From positions 3,674,624 to 3,738,623 of the forward strand of contig NZ_KV917369.1 of assembly GCF_002019595.1 (NCBI RefSeq): DNA of 64,000 nucleotides. Reading direction: 5' to 3'. The position numbers and the translations under genes are program-made. Below the pieces are notes generated by a model. The model saw nothing but the letters and a program-made list of their open reading frames with translations. It searched no databases and was not told where the DNA came from. Shown piece by piece: positions 29,590 through 39,713 of the stretch. The stretch is from Priestia abyssalis. Lineage in GTDB: Bacteria > Bacillota > Bacilli > Bacillales > Bacillaceae_H. Within the stretch, counting starts at the first letter, position 1; each line of letters starts with the position of its first letter.

Positions 29590-30016
29590 AAGTCTTCACA
29601 CCCCTTGCCTACAAAAGTTGCACCATTTCGACAATGCCTAGGACAACTATTGTATGGTTATACATGACAGTCTGAAATAAAACAGATGACAAATAGATTG
29701 AACCATCTTTTAATGAAAGTACAAACCTACACTGAATTTGGTTATGAATCAGGATATCATTATAAAGCATCCTTTTTTCAATAACCTAACGAATCTTCCC
29801 ACATACTGCCCCTATCCCCTTTTAACTAATATACTAAAGGAAGGTTAAATGACCGTTATTTGGGATTTTATGATCGTTAGTTACATACATATATATGAAT
29901 ATGAGATCTTCGTATAATTAGTGTCTAACGTTCGGCATTATATACTTTTACTTATCCCCTTTCAGCCTTTTGTGTTTTTATAAGCTTATTTTTCTGCACC
30001 ATAAGGAGGCTATATA
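29590..30016. other. Divergent promoter region of two glycosyltransferases
   Basis: 427 nt between leftward and rightward transcription units. It contains a leftward CATACAATA box; no gene is supported. Confidence 0.45.
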
Positions 30017-32196
<2,180 letters not shown>

Positions 32197-32215
32197 GAAT
32201 CCTCTCCTATTCTAC

Positions 32216-32246
32216 AACCGCTAACGCTTTTAGTTAGCGGTTTTTT
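32216..32246 (+). terminator. Rho-independent terminator after fcl
   Basis: CCGCTAAC and GTTAGCGG pair around a short loop and are followed by TTTTTT. Confidence 0.9.
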
Positions 32247-32454
32247 CAAGAACATACAAACTCTTTAGCAAGATTATAAGACAGAACATTATTCCTATGA
32301 TTGTATTCTTAGATTAATAAAATTGTAATAAGCGCTGTAAAATAAAACTATTCACCCAACTCTGGCACCGACTGTTTGTTCAGCTATTTACTAGCAGTAC
32401 AAAAATAAACTATCATCTTAAGCTTTAGAAATAACTACTTAATTACAGACTCTA

Positions 32455-33582
32455 CTACTTGTTTTCGATTAACTGGCGAAATACTTCTAACGTTTCTTTC
32501 GCACTTTTTTTCCATGAAAATTTTTTGGCTTGTTCTTTTCCTTTTGTTATTAAAGTTTGGCTTGTTTCAGGTTTTAAAACCTCTAACATCTTTATGGCGA
32601 TATCTTTAGGATCATGAGGGTTAAAGATTAACGCACTATCCCCCACAACTTCGGGAATACTGGCGGCATTCGAGCATATAATTGGGGTATTTGTTCTCAT
32701 TGCTTCGACCAACGGAATTCCAAACCCTTCGAAAAGTGAAGGGTATACGAGGAATTTTGAGTTCAAATAAAGATATGGCATCTCCTCTTGCTGGACATAC
32801 CCTAAAAATTTCACCTGACTGCTTACCCCTTTTTCCAATAGAAATCGTTGAATCTCCTCATAATTCTTTGTGTGTGCCTGCTTATACCCCGTAAAAACCA
32901 AGTTTATTTTTACATTGTATTGATCCCTTAACATCACAAGTGTTTTAAGCAAATTCAGGTGATTTTTATGAGGCCATGTATTTGCTGGATACAAACCGTA
33001 CTCCCTTGGCAAATGATATTTTTTTATGACTTCCGCTTTTACTGTTTCAGTATTATTTGACCTAAATTCTTTCGGTGCATCTCCATATATTGCAACTACT
33101 TTATCTTCACGTATTTTATATTTCTCTATTATCGTGTTCCTTGAGAAGTTAGAGATAGTGAGGATAACAGCAGCTGCTTTTGCTGCATGTCTTATATTGC
33201 TTTTTCTCCACTGCAAATCTTCAGGACTAAAAAATTGGGGAAAGAATTCATGTTGAATATCGGGGATTAGCACAACAGATGGAATATTTACGTTTTTAGG
33301 CATTAGTGTAAATAAAGGACAGAACCATAAACGAATGTTTAATTTACTAATCCAGTTATGGAATTGTGTATCTATACTTATTCGATTTTCTTTTAGGTTC
33401 ATAAGAATCTTTTTTACATATTTATTATTGAGCTGAAACTCGTTATAACTATATTCATTTAAAAAGAGATAAATTTCGTAATGACTAAACCTTGAAGCAT
33501 ATTCAATCAAACTTCTAAGATATTGTTCCATTCCCCCGATTTTACCGGGCCACATCTGGACTAAATTTATTCCTATCCTCAT
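32455..33582 (-). CDS. GT4 glycosyltransferase
   Basis: A 375-residue GT-B enzyme: IGINLVQMWPGKIGGMEQYLRSL (glycine-rich loop), VVLIPDIQHEFFPQFFSPED, ILTISNFSRNTII, GLYPANTWPHKNHLNLLKTL and VYPSLFEGFGIPLVEAMRTN with PIICSNAASIPEVVGDSALIF (donor-binding E-x7-E). The DIQHEFFP motif is common in transferases using GDP-mannose-type donors. GGGAGAAG precedes ATG. Together with manC 78 nt downstream it may form an operon expressed leftward. Confidence 0.85.
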   Translation of the reverse strand: MRIGINLVQMWPGKIGGMEQYLRSLIEYASRFSHYEIYLFLNEYSYNEFQLNNKYVKKILMNLKENRISIDTQFHNWISKLNIRLWFCPLFTLMPKNVNIPSVVLIPDIQHEFFPQFFSPEDLQWRKSNIRHAAKAAAVILTISNFSRNTIIEKYKIREDKVVAIYGDAPKEFRSNNTETVKAEVIKKYHLPREYGLYPANTWPHKNHLNLLKTLVMLRDQYNVKINLVFTGYKQAHTKNYEEIQRFLLEKGVSSQVKFLGYVQQEEMPYLYLNSKFLVYPSLFEGFGIPLVEAMRTNTPIICSNAASIPEVVGDSALIFNPHDPKDIAIKMLEVLKPETSQTLITKGKEQAKKFSWKKSAKETLEVFRQLIENK

Positions 33583-33659
33583 AATACTTCTCCCAGGATA
33601 TGACTTTCCATTTTGTCTCCACCTTCAGCAGAATTCTCAAACAATAAATTGGAAGATGT

Positions 33660-34685
33660 TCACTCCTCTTTATTTGAAATATCCTTAAGAATTTGTTTAA
33701 TTTTGTGTTCTTGTGATTTATGACAGACTAGCAGCCCTTCTTCAGTGGAGGCAATGATTAAATCTTCCACTCCGATTACCACTGCTTTTCGATTTTCGGA
33801 TTTAATAATGCAATTTTTGGTAGACAACAGATGGATATCCCCTTGAAGAAGATTATCTTCGTCTGTTTTTTCATGGAGGCGGTCCCATGCACCCCAGGTT
33901 CCTACATCATCCCATTCAAGATTAACGGGGATTGTGTAGATGTTCTCAGCTTTTTCTAATATGGCATAATCCACCGAGATTTTAGGAAGAAGTGAGTATT
34001 GATACATCGAGACTGTTCCATACCTTTTTAACGGTTCCCATATTTCGGGCTGAAATTTTTCCATATAATAAGCAATCGTTGATGGTTTCCATATAAAAAT
34101 GCCGCTATTCCAAAATACATGGTCATTTTTGAATAGTTTTTCAGCCTTTTCCTTACACGGCTTTTCGATAAAAGCTTTTACCGGCAGCACTCGATGGTTT
34201 TGTTTCCCATTCATATCAGCTTGTATATAACCGTACCCCGTTTCCGGCCGGGTTGGTTTAATCCCCAGTGTCACAATGGCAAGATCTGTCTCAGCTGTCT
34301 TCTCTGCCAGCCCAAATATTTCGGGAAGAGAAGCATCCTCAGGAATATAATGATCTGCGGGGACAGCTGCAAAAACTTCATCATCATCATTTCTTAAAAA
34401 ATGTAAAGCTGTTAATGCAATACAAGGCCCTGTATCTCTTTGCAAAGGTTCTATTATGATTTGATTGTCATTGATAGAATGTATCTGTTCTTTGACTAGA
34501 GAAACATAATCTTCTGATGTTACAATGAATATTTTTTCGGGCGGAAGCCATTTAAGAAACCGGTTATAGGTTTGCTGCAGCATCGTTTCTTCAGACATTA
34601 AAGACAAAAACTGTTTTGGTTTATCTTTTACACTCCAAGGCCAAAAACGGGTCCCCTGCCCCCCTGCCATAATTACGACTTTCAA
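33660..34685 (-). CDS. manC: Mannose-1-phosphate guanylyltransferase
   Basis: A 341-residue nucleotidyltransferase lacking the C-terminal isomerase domain of bifunctional enzymes. IMAGGQGTRFWPWSVKDKPKQFL is the pyrophosphorylase signature; FIEKPCKEKAEKLF is the FVEKP motif, and VFWNSGIFIWK and VSVDYAILEKAENIYTIPVNLEWDDVGTW complete the family pattern. It makes GDP-mannose from mannose 1-phosphate and GTP for Gmd and the transferases. The start is TTG; I prefer the TTG 7 nt after AGGTG, giving MKVVIMAGG, over another TTG two codons earlier. A phosphomannomutase gene is not in the window. Confidence 0.9.
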   Translation of the reverse strand: MKVVIMAGGQGTRFWPWSVKDKPKQFLSLMSEETMLQQTYNRFLKWLPPEKIFIVTSEDYVSLVKEQIHSINDNQIIIEPLQRDTGPCIALTALHFLRNDDDEVFAAVPADHYIPEDASLPEIFGLAEKTAETDLAIVTLGIKPTRPETGYGYIQADMNGKQNHRVLPVKAFIEKPCKEKAEKLFKNDHVFWNSGIFIWKPSTIAYYMEKFQPEIWEPLKRYGTVSMYQYSLLPKISVDYAILEKAENIYTIPVNLEWDDVGTWGAWDRLHEKTDEDNLLQGDIHLLSTKNCIIKSENRKAVVIGVEDLIIASTEEGLLVCHKSQEHKIKQILKDISNKEE

Positions 34686-34856
34686 TGTCAAACACCTCGA
34701 TATTCTTTCTTATTTTGTAGACTCATGCTGTTTCTGTCCTAAATAATCCTTATATAATATGCATTTGCACAGAATATCGTATGGTGCAATGACTACTTTT
34801 TCTTAAATTAGGCGTTTGACCTAATAATAAAGAAATTAGAGAAGTGTTTTTTCACG

Positions 34857-34884
34857 AAAAAAAGCGCACCCCTTTGGTACGCGC
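34857..34884 (-). terminator. Terminator after manA
   Basis: Read leftward, GCGC-TACC and GGGTGCGC form a stem followed by TTTTTTT. It lies about 110 nt past the manA stop, within the 308-nt spacer to manC, which holds no gene. Confidence 0.65.
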
Positions 34885-34993
34885 CTGCGTGTGCTCCCTC
34901 TCATATATTATTTGTGAAGAAATAATATATCTTGCTGCTACCATTCCATGGTTTTGCACCAGACTTCATAATTGTTCGCCTTCGTTTTCTATG

Positions 34994-35971
34994 TCATTCG
35001 CCCATTTGTTCCCTTTTGCTTAACGATGGATGTGAAGCGATAATCTGAACATCTCCTACGACAGAAAAGCAATCTATATTATACGGTAAAATAAAATGAT
35101 CGCCTTTATGAATGGTGTATTGTTGTTGTTCTGTTCTTAGAATTCCTTCACCCTCGATTACACTCACAAGCATGAAATATTGATGTTGTTTCATTTCTAA
35201 CTGATTGTGAACGTCCCATTTGCAGACAGTAAAATATTTTTCTTCCACAAAGGTTGTCATTGTCGATTTGCCCATTTTACGAATAATCGGTTTAATATTA
35301 TTTTCTTTATAAGGTACCGTTGTAACATCGCTTGCTTTTTCTAAATGCAGCTCGCGCAAGTTTCCATTTTGATCGAAGCGATTGTAATCATAAACACGAT
35401 ATGTGGTGTCAGAACTTTGTTGTGTTTCCAATATAAGTGTTCCTTTACAGATTGCATGAAGGGTTCCACTCGGAATATAAAAAAAATCTCCCGGTTTAAT
35501 TTTTATACGGCGCAACAGCTGATTCCATTGTCCATTATTAATCTTTTCAATGAAGCTTTCTTTCGTTTGTGCATGATGGCCGATAATGATTTCAGCATTT
35601 TTCTCACAATCAATGACATACCAGCATTCTGATTTACCCAATTCACCATTTTCATATTTACTGGCATAATCATCATCCGGATGAACTTGAACCGATAAAT
35701 CATCATTTGCATCTAAAATTTTTGTTAACAAAGGAAATCGTTCACTGTCATAGTTTCCGAATAACTCTCGGTAATTGTCCCACAGCTCTTCAAGTGTTAA
35801 TCCTTTATACTCTCCAGAGCGGATAATACTCTGTCCATTAGGATGGGCAGAAATTGCCCAGCATTCACCTGTTAAATCAGATGGAATTTCATAATTATAT
35901 TTCTCTCTTAATTTTGCCCCACCCCAAATGCGTTCTTGAAATACCGGTTGTAAAAAAAGGGGCTCCTTCAC
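34994..35971 (-). CDS. manA: Mannose-6-phosphate isomerase, class I
   Basis: A 325-residue cupin enzyme. Zinc ligands are seen in VQVHPDDDYA (H, with E in GKSECWYVID) and PSGTLHAI, and FQERIWGGAKLREKY opens the family. It interconverts fructose 6-phosphate and mannose 6-phosphate, the entry to the GDP-mannose pathway. The start is GTG preceded by GAGGAG. It is transcribed leftward, ahead of manC but separated from it by a terminator-like hairpin. Confidence 0.92.
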   Translation of the reverse strand: MKEPLFLQPVFQERIWGGAKLREKYNYEIPSDLTGECWAISAHPNGQSIIRSGEYKGLTLEELWDNYRELFGNYDSERFPLLTKILDANDDLSVQVHPDDDYASKYENGELGKSECWYVIDCEKNAEIIIGHHAQTKESFIEKINNGQWNQLLRRIKIKPGDFFYIPSGTLHAICKGTLILETQQSSDTTYRVYDYNRFDQNGNLRELHLEKASDVTTVPYKENNIKPIIRKMGKSTMTTFVEEKYFTVCKWDVHNQLEMKQHQYFMLVSVIEGEGILRTEQQQYTIHKGDHFILPYNIDCFSVVGDVQIIASHPSLSKREQMGE

Positions 35972-36610
35972 TATAAACCCTACTCCTCTCTATGTTATTC
36001 AACTAAAAAGAGGCTGTTCTTCTAGTACTTTTAATAGTTTAACTAGACAAAGGCCGATAGATTTACTTAAAAACAGCTACAAAAACTCGTTTAAATACTA
36101 AGAAATCATCAATAGGCTGGTAGGGAGGTTTTCTCCGTTTTGGCAGAGGCTATCGAAAGTGATGGTATACATTACATTTGTTCATTATTTAGACACTGGT
36201 ACTATAAATAGTTCTTTCTTCAATATCACCGAATGATGGAGGATTAGGTTTGAAAAATATTCAAAATATAAAGATGCTTGTTCATCCCTATTTCCAGCCA
36301 TTCTCTCTATATCCATACTGTATGTTCTTTTTATCTTATTGCTATAGGCTAATAACCTATTGATTCCTTCCCAGAAAATCACCCTTCAGCCAAAAGTCCA
36401 TTATACTTACCAAAGTAGCCCCTACTTTTGTTTTAGGTGCTTAAAAAACTTTATTTACACATTTTGAAATCTGTTTTGATGATAAATGGATCTTATATAG
36501 TAAAAGAGGTTACGTCCAAAATCAAAGTGAAGAGACGCAGGAAATTATTACTGCCGAAGATGCCGTCGCTGAATATGTTTAGAGCAGGAATCCAGCCACC
36601 AAAAAAGCAA
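35972..36610. other. 639-nt intergenic region
   Basis: No gene supported. It contains GTAGCCCCTACTTTTGTTTT (36415-36434), nearly the same as the complement of 39497-39516, and resembling part of the ~90-bp repeats at 7.6 and 8.5 kb. Confidence 0.45.
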
Positions 36611-38245
36611 CTAAATTCCCGCTCTCTTTTTCATATCATCGTATATTCTTAGAATCGTTTCTCCATAATCATTTCCTGGAACTGCCCACTTCCCGTTGAG
36701 CGCTTCCCATGTTTTGGCGCTTCCGCGTTTAACGAATTTGAATCGAGGATCGATCAGAGGTTCACCTGGAGGTAAATTAATGTTCGTGGCATATGCGAAC
36801 AAATGCTGCAAATGGGCAAGTACGCCCTCTCTCTCAGTTTTAAAACTTGCACCTGTGTTATTAGGATCAGTTGCTCCTAATCCGGCAAAATTATTCTGGC
36901 TTCTTTTGACGATGCCGGTAAAATGCAGGTAATCCGTTTCAAGAAGGGCTTGGGCAAATGCAACATCTCCTCTGATGCCATAGAGTTTTCCGAAATCGAT
37001 ATAATATTTTCCTAATAACGGGGCATCAGGGTTGACTCTTTTTACGAATTGGTCCAATTGGTCGGCTGATAATACAGAGGAACCTACAATTGATAAGTCT
37101 TGTACTGTTGGAACGGCAGCAATCGGCTCAGCGATAATAGCTGCATCAAATCCTGCTTGTCTGGCACGTACCCAAAGATTTTCTGCGTTTTGTCTATCCC
37201 TGAAGACTCCGATTTGGACACGATACTGATAAGCCGGAACCGGACCTGGAACATCAGGAACTGGAGCTGGGTTTTCCTTGGCTTTATCTGTAACCGCCTG
37301 ATCAAGCGCCTTTCTAGTTGCTGGCCCAACCACACCATCGATCGTGATTTTCTGCTTTTGCTGAAACTGGCGAACTGCATTTTCAGTTGCTGGACCGAAT
37401 ATCCCATCGATTCCGCCCGTATCATATCCTAAAGCAACGAGGTCATGTTGCAGAAGCTCGACTTCTTTCCCTCGACCACCGCGACGTAATATACCATCCG
37501 CTCTCTTTTTCTCAAGGGCTGCTTGCAAAGCTCCTGCCGCTTTTGAGCCAAAGATGCCATCCGCGGGTAGGTTTACCGATTGTTCAAAGTTAAAAACCGC
37601 ATCCTTTGTTTTGGGACCAAATATTCCATCAATCGCATCATTGTAAAAACCTAATTCTTTTAAATCCTGTTGTAATTTGACTATAGGCTCTCCCTGATCA
37701 CCCATTTGATGAATAATAACAGGAGTTGGAGAGACGGAAACTCCTTTCAACTCATTATTAACATCTTTCAGGAGCACTTCCCACGTTTTTCCGTTAGGCA
37801 CCAATGCACTGACAGGATCCTTTCTTCTCGCTGGGTCTAACTGGTAATGCCCTTTAATTTGAAGCATTGGATTCCAATTGTAAAATTGACATAAATAAGC
37901 TAAAAACCAAACGTATCGTTTGTACGCTTCCTGAAAGTTAATTGCTCCTCCATAGCAAAGCTCTACCCCTATAGCCCAATCATTTGCATCAGACACATTA
38001 GACCGGACGTGATAGGCCTTCTCTGTTAAGGGAATAATAACAAGAATTTCTTTATCATCTATAAAGACGTGTGCCGAAGCACTTAACTGCCTGGAATTAA
38101 AGTAAGCGAAGTTTTGTCTGGCTGTCGAGCCTGGGTTGCCTGTATCATGAGCAACTACATATCTTGGGATGCGAGAGCCCCCGGGACGTTGATTCCATTT
38201 ATCCGAAATATACTGTTGTGTAATGGGGTATTTTAACTCACTCAT
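36611..38245 (-). CDS. Modular cell-wall hydrolase: amidase_2, two PG-binding domains, SPOR, glucosaminidase-like
   Basis: A 544-residue protein without signal peptide. Residues ~20-165 are an N-acetylmuramoyl-L-alanine amidase (zinc ligands in VVAHDTGNPG and GHYQLDPARRKDP; catalytic Glu region IGVELCYGG). Two PG_binding_1 units follow (LGFYNDAIDGIFGPKT and LGYDTGGIDGIFGPAT), then a SPOR-like domain (YRVQIGVFRDRQNAENLW), then a FlgJ-type glucosaminidase region (FAQALLETDYLHFTG...NNFAGLGATD). Start: ATG of MSELKYP, 7 nt after GGAGGTG. Lack of a signal peptide fits mother-cell or phage-like lytic enzymes acting in spore or cell-wall turnover. Confidence 0.88.
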   Translation of the reverse strand: MSELKYPITQQYISDKWNQRPGGSRIPRYVVAHDTGNPGSTARQNFAYFNSRQLSASAHVFIDDKEILVIIPLTEKAYHVRSNVSDANDWAIGVELCYGGAINFQEAYKRYVWFLAYLCQFYNWNPMLQIKGHYQLDPARRKDPVSALVPNGKTWEVLLKDVNNELKGVSVSPTPVIIHQMGDQGEPIVKLQQDLKELGFYNDAIDGIFGPKTKDAVFNFEQSVNLPADGIFGSKAAGALQAALEKKRADGILRRGGRGKEVELLQHDLVALGYDTGGIDGIFGPATENAVRQFQQKQKITIDGVVGPATRKALDQAVTDKAKENPAPVPDVPGPVPAYQYRVQIGVFRDRQNAENLWVRARQAGFDAAIIAEPIAAVPTVQDLSIVGSSVLSADQLDQFVKRVNPDAPLLGKYYIDFGKLYGIRGDVAFAQALLETDYLHFTGIVKRSQNNFAGLGATDPNNTGASFKTEREGVLAHLQHLFAYATNINLPPGEPLIDPRFKFVKRGSAKTWEALNGKWAVPGNDYGETILRIYDDMKKRAGI

Positions 38246-38349
38246 GCTAAACACCTCCTATCATATATATTAATCTATGAAAAAAGGAGCGCATGAGTAT
38301 AGACGAATATGCGAGGAAATTTAAATTTGGATGCTAGTCCATATTAAAA

Positions 38350-38520
38350 ATGGCTCGGTGCAAACACTTCAATATTGCCATGAATCTCTTAACGTACATC
38401 AAAGTAAAAGGACAATGGATGTACCTATATCGTGCCGTCGATTGGGATGGAAATACCATTGATTTTTTCCTTAGTAAAACGAGAGATGCTAAATCAGCCA
38501 AACGCTTCTTGAAAAAAACC
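38350..38520 (+). pseudogene. IS6-family transposase fragment
   Basis: About 55 codons match the IS6/IS240 catalytic core: TYIKVKGQWMYLYRAVDWDGNTIDFFLSKTRD and AKRFLKK. The family is ~230 residues, so both ends are missing. The frame runs on into an unrelated terminator-like repeat. Confidence 0.8.
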
Positions 38521-38577
38521 TCGAATTCTATGAATCCAAGGCTTTTTCAACACAACATAATAACCATTATGTTGCAT
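38512..38577 (-). terminator. Repeat-type terminator, copy 1
   Basis: Read leftward, AAGCCTTGGATTC pairs with GAATTCGAGGTTT, followed by T residues, next to an AACATAATGGTTATTATGTT dyad. It serves the 153-residue gene at 38604. Two similar copies occur at 39309 and 42775. Confidence 0.7.
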
Positions 38578-38603
38578 TTAGATAGAACAGTTAAATACAA
38601 GTT

Positions 38604-39065
38604 CTATTTAAAAATGAAACGTACAATTTTCCATATTAGATTTGAACATATAATGCTGATAAAGACTGAGAGAAAAAAGCTCTTCATTAACAGTTTAGTA
38701 TCACTCTTGCTAGAATTTTGAACATTTTGTTCCATATTAAGACTAGAGTCCGTTTGAACGGCCTCTTCAATAACTTTTATCGGCCCTATATCCGTAACCA
38801 AGGTTTCTTTCCATTCTTCACTTACATTATGTTGGCCTTGATACATTTCCTCAATAGGTGGAGTTTTACCATAGAAACGGTCTGCTGAGTAAGGAATCAT
38901 TTTCTGTAGCTTACCGTCCAACATCCACCATATTCCCCTGCTAGATTTATACCAAGCATACAGCTGACTTTTCTCGTGGTACCACAGATCAGGATAGTAA
39001 AACCAAAGGCCAGGCGATTGCTGAACCGGTTTCACATTTTTATAATTTTCCCTCAAATCATTCAT
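38604..39065 (-). CDS. Hypothetical protein with C-terminal membrane helix
   Basis: A 153-residue protein. The N-terminal ~90 residues are rich in Trp and Tyr (GLWFYYPDLWYHEKSQLYAWY, RGIWWMLDGKLQKMIPY), and the C-terminal ~25 residues (FFLSVFISIICSNLIWKIV) form one hydrophobic helix, so it is probably a tail-anchored protein. TAGGGAGC precedes ATG closely. I do not recognise the family. It is followed by the repeat-type terminator at 38512. Confidence 0.6.
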   Translation of the reverse strand: MNDLRENYKNVKPVQQSPGLWFYYPDLWYHEKSQLYAWYKSSRGIWWMLDGKLQKMIPYSADRFYGKTPPIEEMYQGQHNVSEEWKETLVTDIGPIKVIEEAVQTDSSLNMEQNVQNSSKSDTKLLMKSFFLSVFISIICSNLIWKIVRFIFK

Positions 39066-39308
39066 GCTCCCTAACCTCTTTTACTTTTATTTCCTTTTTA
39101 ATAATTTATGGATCAACCCTTTAAAGAGTTCAACAATTGACAAAGCAATATCACCTAATCTAAACAGAGGTCATTTACATTAACGGAAATGAAAACCACA
39201 AGTCCGTTTCTAATGCAAAAAACTATAAAACTTGGACATGCTCAGAAAATAATGAAAAGCAAGTGCATGTTATATTTATTTTCAGTTAACATAATCATTC
39301 TTATCAAC

Positions 39309-39376
39309 AAAAAAAGCCTCGATTTCTATGAAAGTCAAGGCTTTTTCAATACAACATAATAACTATTATGTTGCGT
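39309..39376. terminator. Repeat-type terminator, copy 2
   Basis: AAAAAAGCCTCGATTT...AAAGTCAAGGCTTTTT followed by the dyad AACATAATAACTATTATGTT. A and T tracts on both sides allow termination in both directions. Confidence 0.7.
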
Positions 39377-39549
39377 TTGATATAGGCATAAATTGTATTT
39401 TGTTTGTTACCTTAATATCTATAGGACAAACTGTGTAAAATCTGTTTATAATCAAAACCAATTTCAACATACTTTAAAATAGATCTTTAAACAGTCAAAA
39501 CAAAAGTAGTAGCTACTTAATAAGTATCATTTAATGTATATAACGTCAT

Positions 39550-39590
39550 AAAAAAGATTGTTCCAGTATCAGCATGGAGCAATCTTTTTT
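39550..39590. terminator. Bidirectional terminator
   Basis: AAAAAAGATTGTTCCA and TGGAGCAATCTTTTTT pair with one mismatch. It lies 120 nt beyond the stop of the large surface-protein gene and should end its transcript. Confidence 0.8.
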
Positions 39591-39713
39591 GTATTTATAT
39601 TAAATCCACAGCATTCACGCGCGACAGATCGTCAATCGACACGCCAGTAGGCGAAACCCAACGAGAATCGTGTCGATCGTGTTGCCTTTGTTGGAAAAGA
39701 CCTCTCTAGCCTC

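Larger units (their letters stand above)
39066..39713. other. 648-nt intergenic region with two hairpins
   Basis: It holds copy 2 of the repeat-type terminator (39309-39376), a strong bidirectional hairpin (39550-39590) and a copy of the ACTTTTGTTTT motif (complement, 39497-39516). No gene supported. Confidence 0.55.

Noticed and set aside
36437..36652. 71-codon basic frame upstream of the amidase end
   Set aside because: GTG start without ribosome site, and it overlaps the end of the convergent amidase gene.
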